A model generated the notes under the pieces. That model worked only from the letters and a program-made list of their open reading frames with translations, was not told the DNA's origin and ran no database searches. The position numbers and the translations under genes were made by a program. DNA of 64,000 nucleotides from Bacteroidales bacterium (GTDB lineage: Bacteria; Bacteroidota; Bacteroidia; Bacteroidales; UBA12077), in contig JAEINU010000003.1 in assembly GCA_016342685.1 (NCBI GenBank), forward strand, positions 434,001 to 498,000, written 5' to 3'. Positions 17,077 to 24,200 of the stretch are shown piece after piece; positions within the stretch are counted from its first letter, which is position 1, and the number at the start of each line of letters is the position of its first letter.

Positions 17077-17489
17077 AATTTTAAATTCTTTTTCAGAAGT
17101 GTTGTTATTTCATTTGATAAAGTTATTGCAGAATTACTTACATTATATAAAATTTCATTCTTGCTATAATCTGCACTTACTCTATGTTTTTTTAATAAAT
17201 TTATTTTATTATTAAAATCAACAGATTCTTTGATTGATGTACTTTTTAACGCTTTAAACAAATAACTAATAAAAAAGTTGTGACTGCCGTCTTTTTTAGT
17301 GTTTTTATATTTGTTAATTTTTATTTCAATTTCTTTTTCAGAAAGTCTAAAATGTGAATTTAAAGAATATTTAATTAATTGTAGACAGCTATAATAGGAA
17401 CAATGAACGCTTGGAGCGTAGTAATCTTTTTCGTGCAAATATTTAGCTGCAGCAATATTAATTTCAGATTTGTTCTTTAATCCTTTCAT
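17073..17489 (-). CDS. HEPN-like protein (candidate toxin)
   Basis: A 138-residue, all-alpha, Lys-rich protein. The N-terminal segment YLHEKDYYAPSVHCSYYSCLQ and the late motif KKHRVSADY resemble HEPN domains, whose second conserved helix carries Arg followed by ADY or a His. HEPN proteins are frequently RNases in toxin-antitoxin, abortive-infection and CRISPR systems. The canonical R-x4-6-H catalytic pair is not clear here, so catalysis is uncertain. It is the first gene of the three-gene operon with a palindrome-covered promoter upstream. The region is markedly AT-rich, suggesting acquisition. Confidence 0.65.
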   Translation of the reverse strand: MKGLKNKSEINIAAAKYLHEKDYYAPSVHCSYYSCLQLIKYSLNSHFRLSEKEIEIKINKYKNTKKDGSHNFFISYLFKALKSTSIKESVDFNNKINLLKKHRVSADYSKNEILYNVSNSAITLSNEITTLLKKNLKL

Positions 17490-17549
17490 GAAAATTTAAT
17501 CGATTTTTTAAATTTAAATTAAACTTACAAAAAAGTATTTAAAAATAAT

Positions 17550-17585
17550 ATGCAAATGTATAAATAAATTACATTTTATTTGCAT
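17550..17585 (-). promoter_or_regulatory. Promoter/operator of the HEPN-SecB operon
   Basis: On the minus strand TACATTTG (complement of 17553-17560) fits the -7 consensus TAnnTTTG, about 65 bases before the HEPN-like start. ATGCAAAT (17550-17557) and ATTTGCAT (17578-17585) are a perfect 8-bp inverted repeat overlapping the -7 box, as expected for an autoregulated toxin-antitoxin promoter. No clear -33 TTG is present. Confidence 0.55.
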
Positions 17586-17627
17586 GTTTTCATCCAGTAT
17601 GTTTATAAACATCTAATAAATAGTGGC

Positions 17628-18569
17628 TTAATGATTTGTTTGTACCAAGCTCAATATAGCTTTCCCTTTACGAATTCCATCAACTTTGCAATTAATATTT
17701 TCGGCGATTGGATTTGAAATCTTTGAAGAATCAAACGATCTCACTTTGGTTTCCACTCCATAAATATCTTCAACAACAATTACATTTTCTTCTTTTCCCA
17801 AGGGATCAATATCTTTTATTGTTCTTAAGTATTTAAATGGGTATGATTTTCCAATCTCATAATGTGGATGAATAGGTTCAATTTTCAAATGCCCATCGGC
17901 GTTATATTTAGTAACAATGCATTCAACTTTTTCTCCAATTTTAAAACCATAATGGGCATACATATCTTGCTTTAGAGAATAGGAATTTTCGAATTTATCC
18001 TTTAAAATATAATAATCGGTTTGTTCTTCGAGTTGTTTAATTTTAGAAATTACAAACGAGTATACTTTGCCTATTTGTAATGATTTATTATAGATTTCCG
18101 ATTCAATATGGTTTAAAAATAATTGTCCTTTCTTAATTCGAAGAACTTTGCATTTTAATTTTTCCGGATTCAGGTCAGTTTTCAGATTTTTTGGCAATGA
18201 GCAAGTGAGTTCAATCCCAAACTGATCTTTTACAATGGCTGCTTTTTCTTTTTCACCAACTGAATTAATGTGATCAATAATCTTAACAAATTCAAAATCA
18301 TATATTTCACCAGATTTATAAATAGGATTTCCCGGTTCTAAATAAATTTTCCCACTGCAATTGATCTTATCAATTTTACATTTTAATTCTTGATTAATCT
18401 GTAAATTGTAATGAATATAAGGATTAGATTTTAGAAGATGTTTCCCCCCAAACTGATTTTCGAGAATAAAAAAAGATTCGTCGGTATTTGGAATTTCTGT
18501 AAATCCAGTTATTCTAAAAGAATGAACTTCCCCTTCCTTAAATTTATATTGATTTGAATTGTGTGTCAT
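17628..18569 (-). CDS. Two-unit OB/S1-like protein of unknown function
   Basis: A 313-residue protein from the ATG at 18569 (MTHNSNQYKF); a longer frame to 18590 is possible. It consists of two tandem, recognisably related halves of about 145 residues. The first has HSFRITGF, GNPIYKSGEIYDFEFV and EKLKCKVLRIKKGQLFL. The second has YSFVISKI, HPHYEIGKSYPFKYL and ENINCKVDGIRKGKAIL. The alternating short beta segments ending in KG(K/Q)(A/L)xL look like OB/S1-type nucleic-acid-binding folds. It lies upstream of, and on the same strand as, the HEPN operon, inside the block that interrupts the cofactor genes. It may belong to that accessory module. Function unassigned. Confidence 0.6.
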   Translation of the reverse strand: MTHNSNQYKFKEGEVHSFRITGFTEIPNTDESFFILENQFGGKHLLKSNPYIHYNLQINQELKCKIDKINCSGKIYLEPGNPIYKSGEIYDFEFVKIIDHINSVGEKEKAAIVKDQFGIELTCSLPKNLKTDLNPEKLKCKVLRIKKGQLFLNHIESEIYNKSLQIGKVYSFVISKIKQLEEQTDYYILKDKFENSYSLKQDMYAHYGFKIGEKVECIVTKYNADGHLKIEPIHPHYEIGKSYPFKYLRTIKDIDPLGKEENVIVVEDIYGVETKVRSFDSSKISNPIAENINCKVDGIRKGKAILSLVQTNH

Positions 18570-18705
18570 AAGAATGGTATAAAAATACACTTTTAAAATG
18601 ATTTTTGGTGATAGGAATCACCATGTCCCAGCAATTATAATCTAGTTAAAGACATAAGATTTTATTACATTTACGGCGGATATTTAATATATTAAAATCT
18701 AGAAA

Positions 18706-19152
18706 ATGGATGCAATAAAAGTACTGTCTGTAAATATTTCAGAAGAAAAAGGGGTAATAAAAAAGCCTGTTGATCAGATTGTTCTTACAGAAAAGGGGAT
18801 AGAGAATGATGCACATGCAGGAGATTGGCACAGACAGATAAGTTTGTTGGCAAAGGAAAGTATAGATAGATTTGAAGAAGTGCTAGGTAGGAAATTAGAG
18901 TTTGGCGAATTTGCAGAGAATATTACTACCGAAGGAATTACTTTATTCACAATGAACCCAGGCGATAAACTTTTTATTGGTGATGTTGAAATGGAAGTAA
19001 CGCAAATTGGTAAAAAATGTCATGGTGATGGATGCGCCATTTTTAGTCAGGTAGGGAAATGCGTGATGCCTAAAGAAGGAATCTTTGCAAAAGTACTTAA
19101 AACCGGAACTATAAAGCCGGGCGATCAAATAATTTATAAAGCACAAGCATAG
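18706..19152 (+). CDS. MOSC-domain protein
   Basis: A 148-residue stand-alone MOSC domain (molybdenum-cofactor sulfurase C-terminal type). The pattern LTEKGIENDAHAGDWHRQISLL, FGEFAENITTEGI and IGKKCHGDGCAIF matches small bacterial MOSC proteins, with the conserved Cys in KKCH. MOSC domains are thought to carry sulfur or bind Mo/W cofactor. It is followed after 7 bases by a second MOSC domain fused to MogA, so the two are co-transcribed paralogues. Confidence 0.88.
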   Translation: MDAIKVLSVNISEEKGVIKKPVDQIVLTEKGIENDAHAGDWHRQISLLAKESIDRFEEVLGRKLEFGEFAENITTEGITLFTMNPGDKLFIGDVEMEVTQIGKKCHGDGCAIFSQVGKCVMPKEGIFAKVLKTGTIKPGDQIIYKAQA

Positions 19153-19159
19153 AACTAAT

Positions 19160-20080
19160 ATGACTGAAGGAAAGGTATTATCTGTAAGTTTATCATCTGA
19201 ACGAGGTCCAAAAAAATCTGTTCAAGAGTTAAAGTTAAATTCGAAAGGTATAATTGGTGATGTTCATGCTAAAATTTGGAATCGTCAAGTTAGTATTATC
19301 GATATATCACATATTAATAAATTTAGAAAACTTACAGAAGCTCGTGATACTGAGTTTGGTGAGTTTGCAGAAAATATTACTTCGGAAGGATTGCACGATA
19401 TCGATTTTAAAACCTTTGATCAATTAAAGATTGGAGATTCTATTCTAGAAGTTACCCAAGTTGGGAAGCCTTTTCACGATGAATTTCGCGAGTTAGGAAA
19501 CTATGTAATGCCACGTGTCGGGATTTTTTGTAGAGTTAAAAAAGAAGGATCAATAAAGACAGGTGACAAAATTGAATTTATTCCCAAAGTATATAAAGCC
19601 TTGATAGTTACTTTGAGCGATAGAGCTAGTGCAGGTGAGTATGAAGATAAAAGCGGTCCTAAAGTAAAAGAATTTTTAGAAACGTATCTAAAAAAGATAA
19701 AAGTACGATATAATATTGATCATAAGATTATTCCAGATAGTGCTAATGAGTTAAGAGAGATCTTAATAAGTGCTAAAAAAGAAAAGTGTGATTTTATAAT
19801 TACAACTGGGGGAACAGGAATCGGGAAACGAGATATTACAGTGGATGTTGTTCAAGAGATGTTGGATAAAGAGATTCCAGGAGTGATGGAAATGATTCGA
19901 ATGAAATATGGTCAAGAAAAACCAAATGCATTATTGAGCAGGGGAGTTGCAGGTGTAATGGATGATAGTCTTGTATATACATTACCTGGCAGTGTAAGAG
20001 CTGTTCAGGAGTATATGAATGAGATTCTGAAAACAATGCTTCATTTGGTATATATGCTGCATAGTATTGATGCACATTAG
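19160..20080 (+). CDS. MOSC-MogA/MoaB fusion protein
   Basis: A 306-residue fusion. Residues 1 to about 145 form a second MOSC domain (LNSKGIIGDVHAKIWNRQVSII, FGEFAENITSEGL) in which the usual Cys is replaced (VGKPFHDEF). Residues about 147-306 form a MogA/MoaB molybdopterin adenylyltransferase (ALIVTLSDRASAGEYEDKSGP, TTGGTGIGKRDIT, SRGVAGVMDDSLVYTLPGS). MogA activates molybdopterin with AMP before MoeA inserts the metal. The fused order MOSC-MogA ties sulfur/cofactor handling to adenylylation. It follows the stand-alone MOSC gene after 7 bases. Confidence 0.9.
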   Translation: MTEGKVLSVSLSSERGPKKSVQELKLNSKGIIGDVHAKIWNRQVSIIDISHINKFRKLTEARDTEFGEFAENITSEGLHDIDFKTFDQLKIGDSILEVTQVGKPFHDEFRELGNYVMPRVGIFCRVKKEGSIKTGDKIEFIPKVYKALIVTLSDRASAGEYEDKSGPKVKEFLETYLKKIKVRYNIDHKIIPDSANELREILISAKKEKCDFIITTGGTGIGKRDITVDVVQEMLDKEIPGVMEMIRMKYGQEKPNALLSRGVAGVMDDSLVYTLPGSVRAVQEYMNEILKTMLHLVYMLHSIDAH

Positions 20081-20126
20081 AAAACAAGTTGCCTAAACCA
20101 AACCTAAATATTTACAGTAACGAATT

Positions 20127-20681
20127 ATGAACAGAAATGAAGCAGAGAGCTTGTTGAGAAAGTATATCAAAAATGATAAAATGCTTTTTCATAGTTTTGC
20201 ATCTGAAGCTATAATGCGTGCATTAGCAAAAGAGCTGGGGCGCGACGAAGAAAAGTGGGGCTTAGCAGGATTATTGCATGATATTGATAGTGAGATTACA
20301 AATGCTGATCCTAAAAAGCATGGACTTGTTGCTGAAGAACTTCTTGGCGATGAAGGTATCGAAGATGATATATTGGATGCTATTACAATGCATAATGCAG
20401 AAGCAACAGGCATGGTGCGAACTACAGAATTTCAGCATGCATTAGCTGCTGGAGAAACAATTTCAGGGCTTATTTATGCGGTTGCACTCGTGTATCCCGA
20501 CAAGAAGATTGCAGATGTAAAACCTAAATCGATTACCAAAAGAATGAAACAAGCAGCTTTTGCTGCAACTGTAAATCGAGATACTATAATGGAATGCGAG
20601 AAAATCGGAATTTCATTATCCGATTTTGCAAAATTGTCTTTAGAAGCAATGAAAGAAGTTGCCGAAAAAATAGGACTTTAA
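20127..20681 (+). CDS. HD-domain (HDIG-type) hydrolase
   Basis: A 184-residue HD-superfamily protein. Motifs are FHSFASEAIM, GLAGLLHDID near residues 47-56, and TMHNAE near residue 89, with a C-terminal helical tail. This is the common stand-alone HDIG protein that hydrolyses phosphoesters of unknown identity. It lies 46 bases after the MOSC-MogA gene and before mobA, so co-transcription with cofactor genes is likely. It is the second HD protein of the region. Confidence 0.82.
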   Translation: MNRNEAESLLRKYIKNDKMLFHSFASEAIMRALAKELGRDEEKWGLAGLLHDIDSEITNADPKKHGLVAEELLGDEGIEDDILDAITMHNAEATGMVRTTEFQHALAAGETISGLIYAVALVYPDKKIADVKPKSITKRMKQAAFAATVNRDTIMECEKIGISLSDFAKLSLEAMKEVAEKIGL

Positions 20682-21009
20682 TAGTTTGTAATATTGATTT
20701 CATAGGGGTTTCAGGAGGTTTCCTCGTGAAATTGCTTTATAAAATTCTTATTGTGAATAAGTTAACGCTAAACAACATCTTATTCTTATTTGAACCCATT
20801 TTAAATAAGCCTTCCGTTTGTTGGGGGATCGAAACAAGAGTCAATCATACAAGCTTTAAAGACAATTCAAAATTGGAGGTTATTTCTCTTCGTTTGATTT
20901 TTTCATATATTTGATAGCTGTATTTTTTACAGTAAAGCTTAACCAACTTACTCTATTAAAATCGCCGAATGGCAACGCGTGCTAACAATTGTTAACCAAA
21001 ACTAATGTT
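20682..21009 (+). promoter_or_regulatory. Long leader upstream of mobA
   Basis: About 330 bases without a convincing gene. TATATTTG at 20907-20914 is a probable -7 box, giving a leader of about 90 bases. A perfect 12-bp palindrome TAACAATTGTTA at 20983-20994 sits just before the start codon and could be an operator. At about 20697-20737 GATTTCA can pair with TGAAATT around an inner GAGG-TTT-CCTC hairpin, a modest structured RNA or terminator remnant. It does not match the Moco riboswitch pattern I know. Confidence 0.4.
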
Positions 21010-21630
21010 ATGGGACCAATTAAGGAACAACTCAAAATATCAGCTGCTATTTTAGCTGGTGGTCAGAATAAGAGATTTAACGGAAAAACAAAAGCAAACA
21101 TTCAAATTAGCGGTGTTCGGATTATTGCTCGAACTGTAAAAATATTGCATGAAATTTTTGATGATATTGTTATTGTAACCAATACTCCAGATGAATTTAA
21201 AGGTTTTAGTTCATTTACTATAGTGCCCGATACAATTAAGAATGTTGGACCTTTGGGTGGTATTCAAGCGGCTTTAAATGCAGCGAAAAATGAAGCTGTT
21301 TTTGTGTTTGCTAGCGATATGCCATGTATTTCGACGGAGATTGTTAGAAGTCATATCGACTTTTACAATAAAAGAAGATGTGATGCAGCTATTCCTCGAA
21401 TAAAGGATTTTAAGGAGCCACTGCATGCAATTTATCATAAACGTATAGAAGCACAACTAACGGAATTTTTATCTGGAGCAAATAAATATTCAATTGAGAA
21501 TTTTATAAAAGATTTAAATGTTAGGTATCATAACTTAGACGATTTGCAAGATAACAGAAAAGCGTTTGTTAATATTAATACTCCGCAAGATTTATCTTGT
21601 ATGGAGCTATATGCAAAAAGTCATTCGTAA
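21010..21630 (+). CDS. mobA: Molybdenum cofactor guanylyltransferase MobA
   Basis: A 206-residue nucleotidyltransferase. ISAAILAGGQNKRFNGKTKA is the GTP-binding loop (LAGGxxxRxxGxxK), and VGPLGGIQAAL and FVFASDMPCIS (catalytic Asp) follow in the expected order. MobA attaches GMP to molybdopterin cofactor. I use the ATG at 21010; a TTG at 20989 also exists. It ends the cofactor series and is followed by a terminator that lies inside the convergent yidD gene. Tungsten AOR enzymes use the bis-pterin form without nucleotide, so this gene implies another DMSO-reductase-type enzyme elsewhere. Confidence 0.92.
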   Translation: MGPIKEQLKISAAILAGGQNKRFNGKTKANIQISGVRIIARTVKILHEIFDDIVIVTNTPDEFKGFSSFTIVPDTIKNVGPLGGIQAALNAAKNEAVFVFASDMPCISTEIVRSHIDFYNKRRCDAAIPRIKDFKEPLHAIYHKRIEAQLTEFLSGANKYSIENFIKDLNVRYHNLDDLQDNRKAFVNINTPQDLSCMELYAKSHS

Positions 21631-21644
21631 AATATAATTCAGAA

Positions 21645-21944
21645 TTAATTAGATTGGCCACTGTTTTTAGTGGCTTTTTTATTTTTAGATTTATATTTCT
21701 TTATTGGAAGTATTGGAACAGGATCGTAACCATGCGTTCCCCAAGGATGACATTTTGATAATCTTCGCAAACCCATCCAGCTTCCTTTAAATGGACCATG
21801 AATTTTTACTGCTTCAATAAAATATTCTGAGCATGTTGGTGTATGGCGACATGATGCTGGTGTAAATGGCGAAATTCCCCATCGATAAAAATAAATGGGA
21901 ATCAAAAAAATATAGCCTAGAACTTTCTTAATAAATTTAAGCAT
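21645..21944 (-). CDS. yidD: Membrane protein insertion efficiency factor YidD
   Basis: A 99-residue small membrane-associated protein. YRWGISPFTPASCRHTPTCSEY, then WMGLRRLSKCHPWGTHGYDPVP, is the diagnostic YidD (haemolytic-like) signature with three conserved Cys. YidD assists YidC-dependent insertion. The Lys-rich C-terminal tail overlaps the terminator of the convergent mobA gene. Confidence 0.96.
   Translation of the reverse strand: MLKFIKKVLGYIFLIPIYFYRWGISPFTPASCRHTPTCSEYFIEAVKIHGPFKGSWMGLRRLSKCHPWGTHGYDPVPILPIKKYKSKNKKATKNSGQSN
21657..21680 (+). terminator. mobA terminator located within the yidD 3' end
   Basis: GCCACT pairs with AGTGGC around GTTTTT, followed by TTTTTT. It begins 27 bases after the mobA stop and overlaps the last codons of yidD on the other strand. 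Confidence 0.85.
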
Positions 21945-22013
21945 TGATAATATAAGCTTTAGAATGCAAAGTTATTGTAAAATGTTGAATGGGAGTAATA
22001 AATTTGTTAAGCT

Positions 22014-22919
22014 TTAATAATCCATTTTTAATACTTGATTTCTCAAATCTTGGATAATTTTTGAACTAATCCAATATAAATCATGATAGTAAGGTGATGA
22101 ATTCCAGCGAGTGAAGAATAAATATTTCCCGTCGGGCGAAACTCCTGGAAATCGTTCTTGTTTATCTGTGTTAATTGCACTTCCCATATTAATTGCTTTT
22201 CCCCAATTTCCATTTTCGTTTCTAAAACTAATATATAAATCTCCATTTCCATATCCACCCATTCTGTTTGATGAGAAAATTATGTAACTTTCATCGGGAG
22301 CAATAAACGGGCACCAATTAATTGAACCTTCTGCATTAATATTTTCGTTTAAACATTCTACTGAGGAGTATTTACCATCTTTTAATTTCGAAAAGCAAAT
22401 CATTCTATTTTGATCAAAAAGTTCAAGAAAATAAACGGTTTCATCTTTAGTTAAGGTTGGAGTCCAAAATCCAACTAAATTGTCAATGGGTTTTGGTTCA
22501 CTCCATTCGTCATTAACTTTTTTACTAATCCAGATATCATTTATCTCCTCTCCTTTGGTTGTTTTGGGTCTTTTCGATGCGAAAAATAGTTTTTCCCCAT
22601 CATATGAGATGAATGGTTGGTCGTCGTGATGTTTCCCTGAGAAACTCGCAATTTTAGGTTCCGACCATTTATTGTTTTCGAAACTTACACAATAGATTTT
22701 TCTGGTTTGTTTATTTGCGCCAACAATCGACCAATAAATTTCTTTACCGTTTGGCGAAAAAGTTGGACTACTATGTGCCAAATGATTTATCTGGTCGGGC
22801 ATAAATAGTTCAGGAATCGTATCTGGAGTTGTTTGTCCATAGTATTTCCAGTCAACTTCCTGAGCATAATTTATAGTGGTAAAAAGTAAATAAGTAAGTA
22901 TGAAAGTGAACGTCTTCAT
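22014..22919 (-). CDS. Exported WD40-like (PD40) beta-propeller protein
   Basis: A 301-residue protein with a signal peptide (about residues 1-19, ending NYA). Repeated PD40 motifs follow: SPTFSPNGKEIYW, QPFISYDGEKLFFASKRP, FIAPDESYIIFSSNRMGGYGNGDLY, FPGVSPDGKYLFFTRW. Similar PD40 propellers occur in TolB and in OmpA-linked Bacteroidota proteins, acting as periplasmic or surface scaffolds. No peptidase domain follows. It is a single gene. The partner is unknown. Confidence 0.82.
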   Translation of the reverse strand: MKTFTFILTYLLFTTINYAQEVDWKYYGQTTPDTIPELFMPDQINHLAHSSPTFSPNGKEIYWSIVGANKQTRKIYCVSFENNKWSEPKIASFSGKHHDDQPFISYDGEKLFFASKRPKTTKGEEINDIWISKKVNDEWSEPKPIDNLVGFWTPTLTKDETVYFLELFDQNRMICFSKLKDGKYSSVECLNENINAEGSINWCPFIAPDESYIIFSSNRMGGYGNGDLYISFRNENGNWGKAINMGSAINTDKQERFPGVSPDGKYLFFTRWNSSPYYHDLYWISSKIIQDLRNQVLKMDY

Positions 22920-22979
22920 TCTTTAGATTTATTATTGTTAATTTTAATCTTAAAGATAGTTTTAGTAATAAAACTTTTA

Positions 22980-23216
22980 TTAGTTCAATTTCTGAACCTT
23001 CTGAAATGAAGTAGCTGCATCAATCATTTTTGCAAAACTAACAACTTGTCCTGTTTTAACAGATTTGTACTCAAAGCCATTTTCACCTTCTAGAAGCATA
23101 CTTTCGCCCATGTCGTATCGTAAGCATTCAACTTTATCGCCTGGATATAACGGTGCTCCATTCATATCTTGGAGTGGTTTCTTCTTTTTCTTTTTGTTGA
23201 ATAATTTAAAAGCCAT
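22980..23216 (-). CDS. Small conserved-looking basic/acidic protein, unknown
   Basis: A 78-residue protein. Residues 4-14 are Lys-rich (KLFNKKKKKKP), then LYPGDKVECLRYDMGES and TGQVVSFAKMIDAAT suggest a small SH3/KOW-like beta domain. The ATG at 23216 is the only good start, and the upstream intergenic space contains its promoter. I do not recognise a named family, although the pattern looks like proteins common in Bacteroidota. Cytoplasmic; possibly nucleic-acid or ribosome associated, which is speculation. Confidence 0.6.
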   Translation of the reverse strand: MAFKLFNKKKKKKPLQDMNGAPLYPGDKVECLRYDMGESMLLEGENGFEYKSVKTGQVVSFAKMIDAATSFQKVQKLN

Positions 23217-23334
23217 AATTAATAAATTTATTAAAAGATGAAGTTAATTAAATCTGTTTCATTTTGCAATAGCAGTAAATCGACTTTTTAAAATATCTTT
23301 TGATTTAAATATTTAGATATTTTGTTTTTAGACA

Positions 23335-23342
23335 TATCTTTG
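23335..23342 (+). promoter_or_regulatory. -7 box upstream of the small Cys-rich membrane protein
   Basis: TATCTTTG matches TAnnTTTG, 32 bases before the ATG at 23374. No properly spaced -33 TTG was found. Confidence 0.45.
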
Positions 23343-23373
23343 CAGCAAATTAATATAATTAAAGGCTTAATTT

Positions 23374-23613
23374 ATGTTTTGGGAATTATTACTACTTGTA
23401 GTTGGAATATTAGGGATTGCAATATTAGCAATGGGAATAAATGTATTTTTTCGAAAGAATAAGAAATTTCCTGAATCGTCAATTGGTGGTAATAAGGATA
23501 TGCGTAAATTAGGTTTAAAATGTGCAAAGCACGAAGAAATTAAATGTCGCCGCGATATTGATGGACTAGCAAGTGGTTCTGCCAGTTGTGGAAGTTGTGG
23601 TCATACTTCATAA
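23374..23613 (+). CDS. Small membrane-anchored Cys-rich protein
   Basis: A 79-residue protein with one N-terminal membrane span (about residues 3-25). A soluble tail with FPESSIGGNKDMRKLGLKC and four Cys follows, the last two in SCGSCGH. The Cys spacing could hold a metal or Fe-S cluster. Small Cys-rich membrane proteins such as NqrM act in flavin or iron insertion into respiratory complexes, but this one lacks the GSCGG hallmark, so I leave the role open. The pattern is familiar from other Bacteroidota genomes. Confidence 0.65.
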   Translation: MFWELLLLVVGILGIAILAMGINVFFRKNKKFPESSIGGNKDMRKLGLKCAKHEEIKCRRDIDGLASGSASCGSCGHTS

Positions 23614-23691
23614 AATCTTATCTAAAGTTTTATTCTAAATCAAACTTTATTTCCATAATTTTGTTAAAAGCAATTAACAAAATAGTTTATT

Positions 23692-24105
23692 ATGGAAAAA
23701 ATCGAGACAATTCAAACAACTTATACAGGTCAGTTGAGAACAGAAGCAATTCATGTTCAATCTGGGAATAAATTAATTACCGATGCACCAACCGATAATC
23801 AAGGTAAAGGTGAGACATTTTCACCAACCGATTTATTAGCAACGTCATTAGCTAGTTGTATTTTTACAATTATGGGAATAAAAGCTGAAGCTTCAGGCTT
23901 TAGTATCGATGGTGCAAAAGCAAAGACCTGGAAAATAATGTCGGAGAATCCACGCAGGGTAGCCGAAGTAAAAATAGAATATGATTTTACAATGTGTGAA
24001 CTAAACGATAAGCAAAAGAAAATACTAAAAGCTTTGGTAAAAGTTTCCCCTGTACCTTTGAGTTTGCATGATGAAACAAAACAAAATATTTCATTGAAGT
24101 TTTAA
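23692..24105 (+). CDS. OsmC-family protein lacking the second cysteine
   Basis: A 137-residue OsmC/Ohr-type protein. The first motif Cys is present in LATSLASCIFTIMGI. At the place where family members usually read CPV-x-x-SLH, this protein reads VSPVPLSLHDE (codon TCC), so the resolving/peroxidatic partner Cys is Ser. The Ohr reaction needs both thiols, so it may not be a classical hydroperoxide reductase. The rest of the fold pattern (DAPTDNQGKGETFSPTDL) is normal. The gene is monocistronic and converges with fabD. Confidence 0.88.
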   Translation: MEKIETIQTTYTGQLRTEAIHVQSGNKLITDAPTDNQGKGETFSPTDLLATSLASCIFTIMGIKAEASGFSIDGAKAKTWKIMSENPRRVAEVKIEYDFTMCELNDKQKKILKALVKVSPVPLSLHDETKQNISLKF

Positions 24106-24112
24106 GAAAAAA

Positions 24113-24190
24113 AGTTGTCTATGCTTCGATAAACTCAGCATGACAACTTTTTATATTTTATTATGTCACACTGAGTTTATCGAAGTGTGA
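24113..24190. repeat. Inverted pair of dispersed hairpin repeats, locus 2, forming a bidirectional terminator
   Basis: Element A at 24121-24145 (ATGC arm, TTCGATAAACTCA loop, GCAT arm, TGACA) is extended by AAGTTGTC/GACAACTT with an A run before and a T run after. It looks like a terminator for both osmC-like and fabD. Element B at 24164-24190 (CACAC/GTGTG arms) follows in inverted orientation. Confidence 0.88.
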
Positions 24191-24200
24191 TTTCCTAGTA

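Noticed and set aside
20682-20906. Moco riboswitch upstream of mobA
   Set aside because: Only short stems are visible and the conserved Moco RNA pattern was not found; a covariance search would be needed.
20594-20914. 106-codon plus-strand ORF between the HD gene and mobA
   Set aside because: It overlaps the HD gene in another frame, has no protein-like pattern and runs into the mobA promoter.
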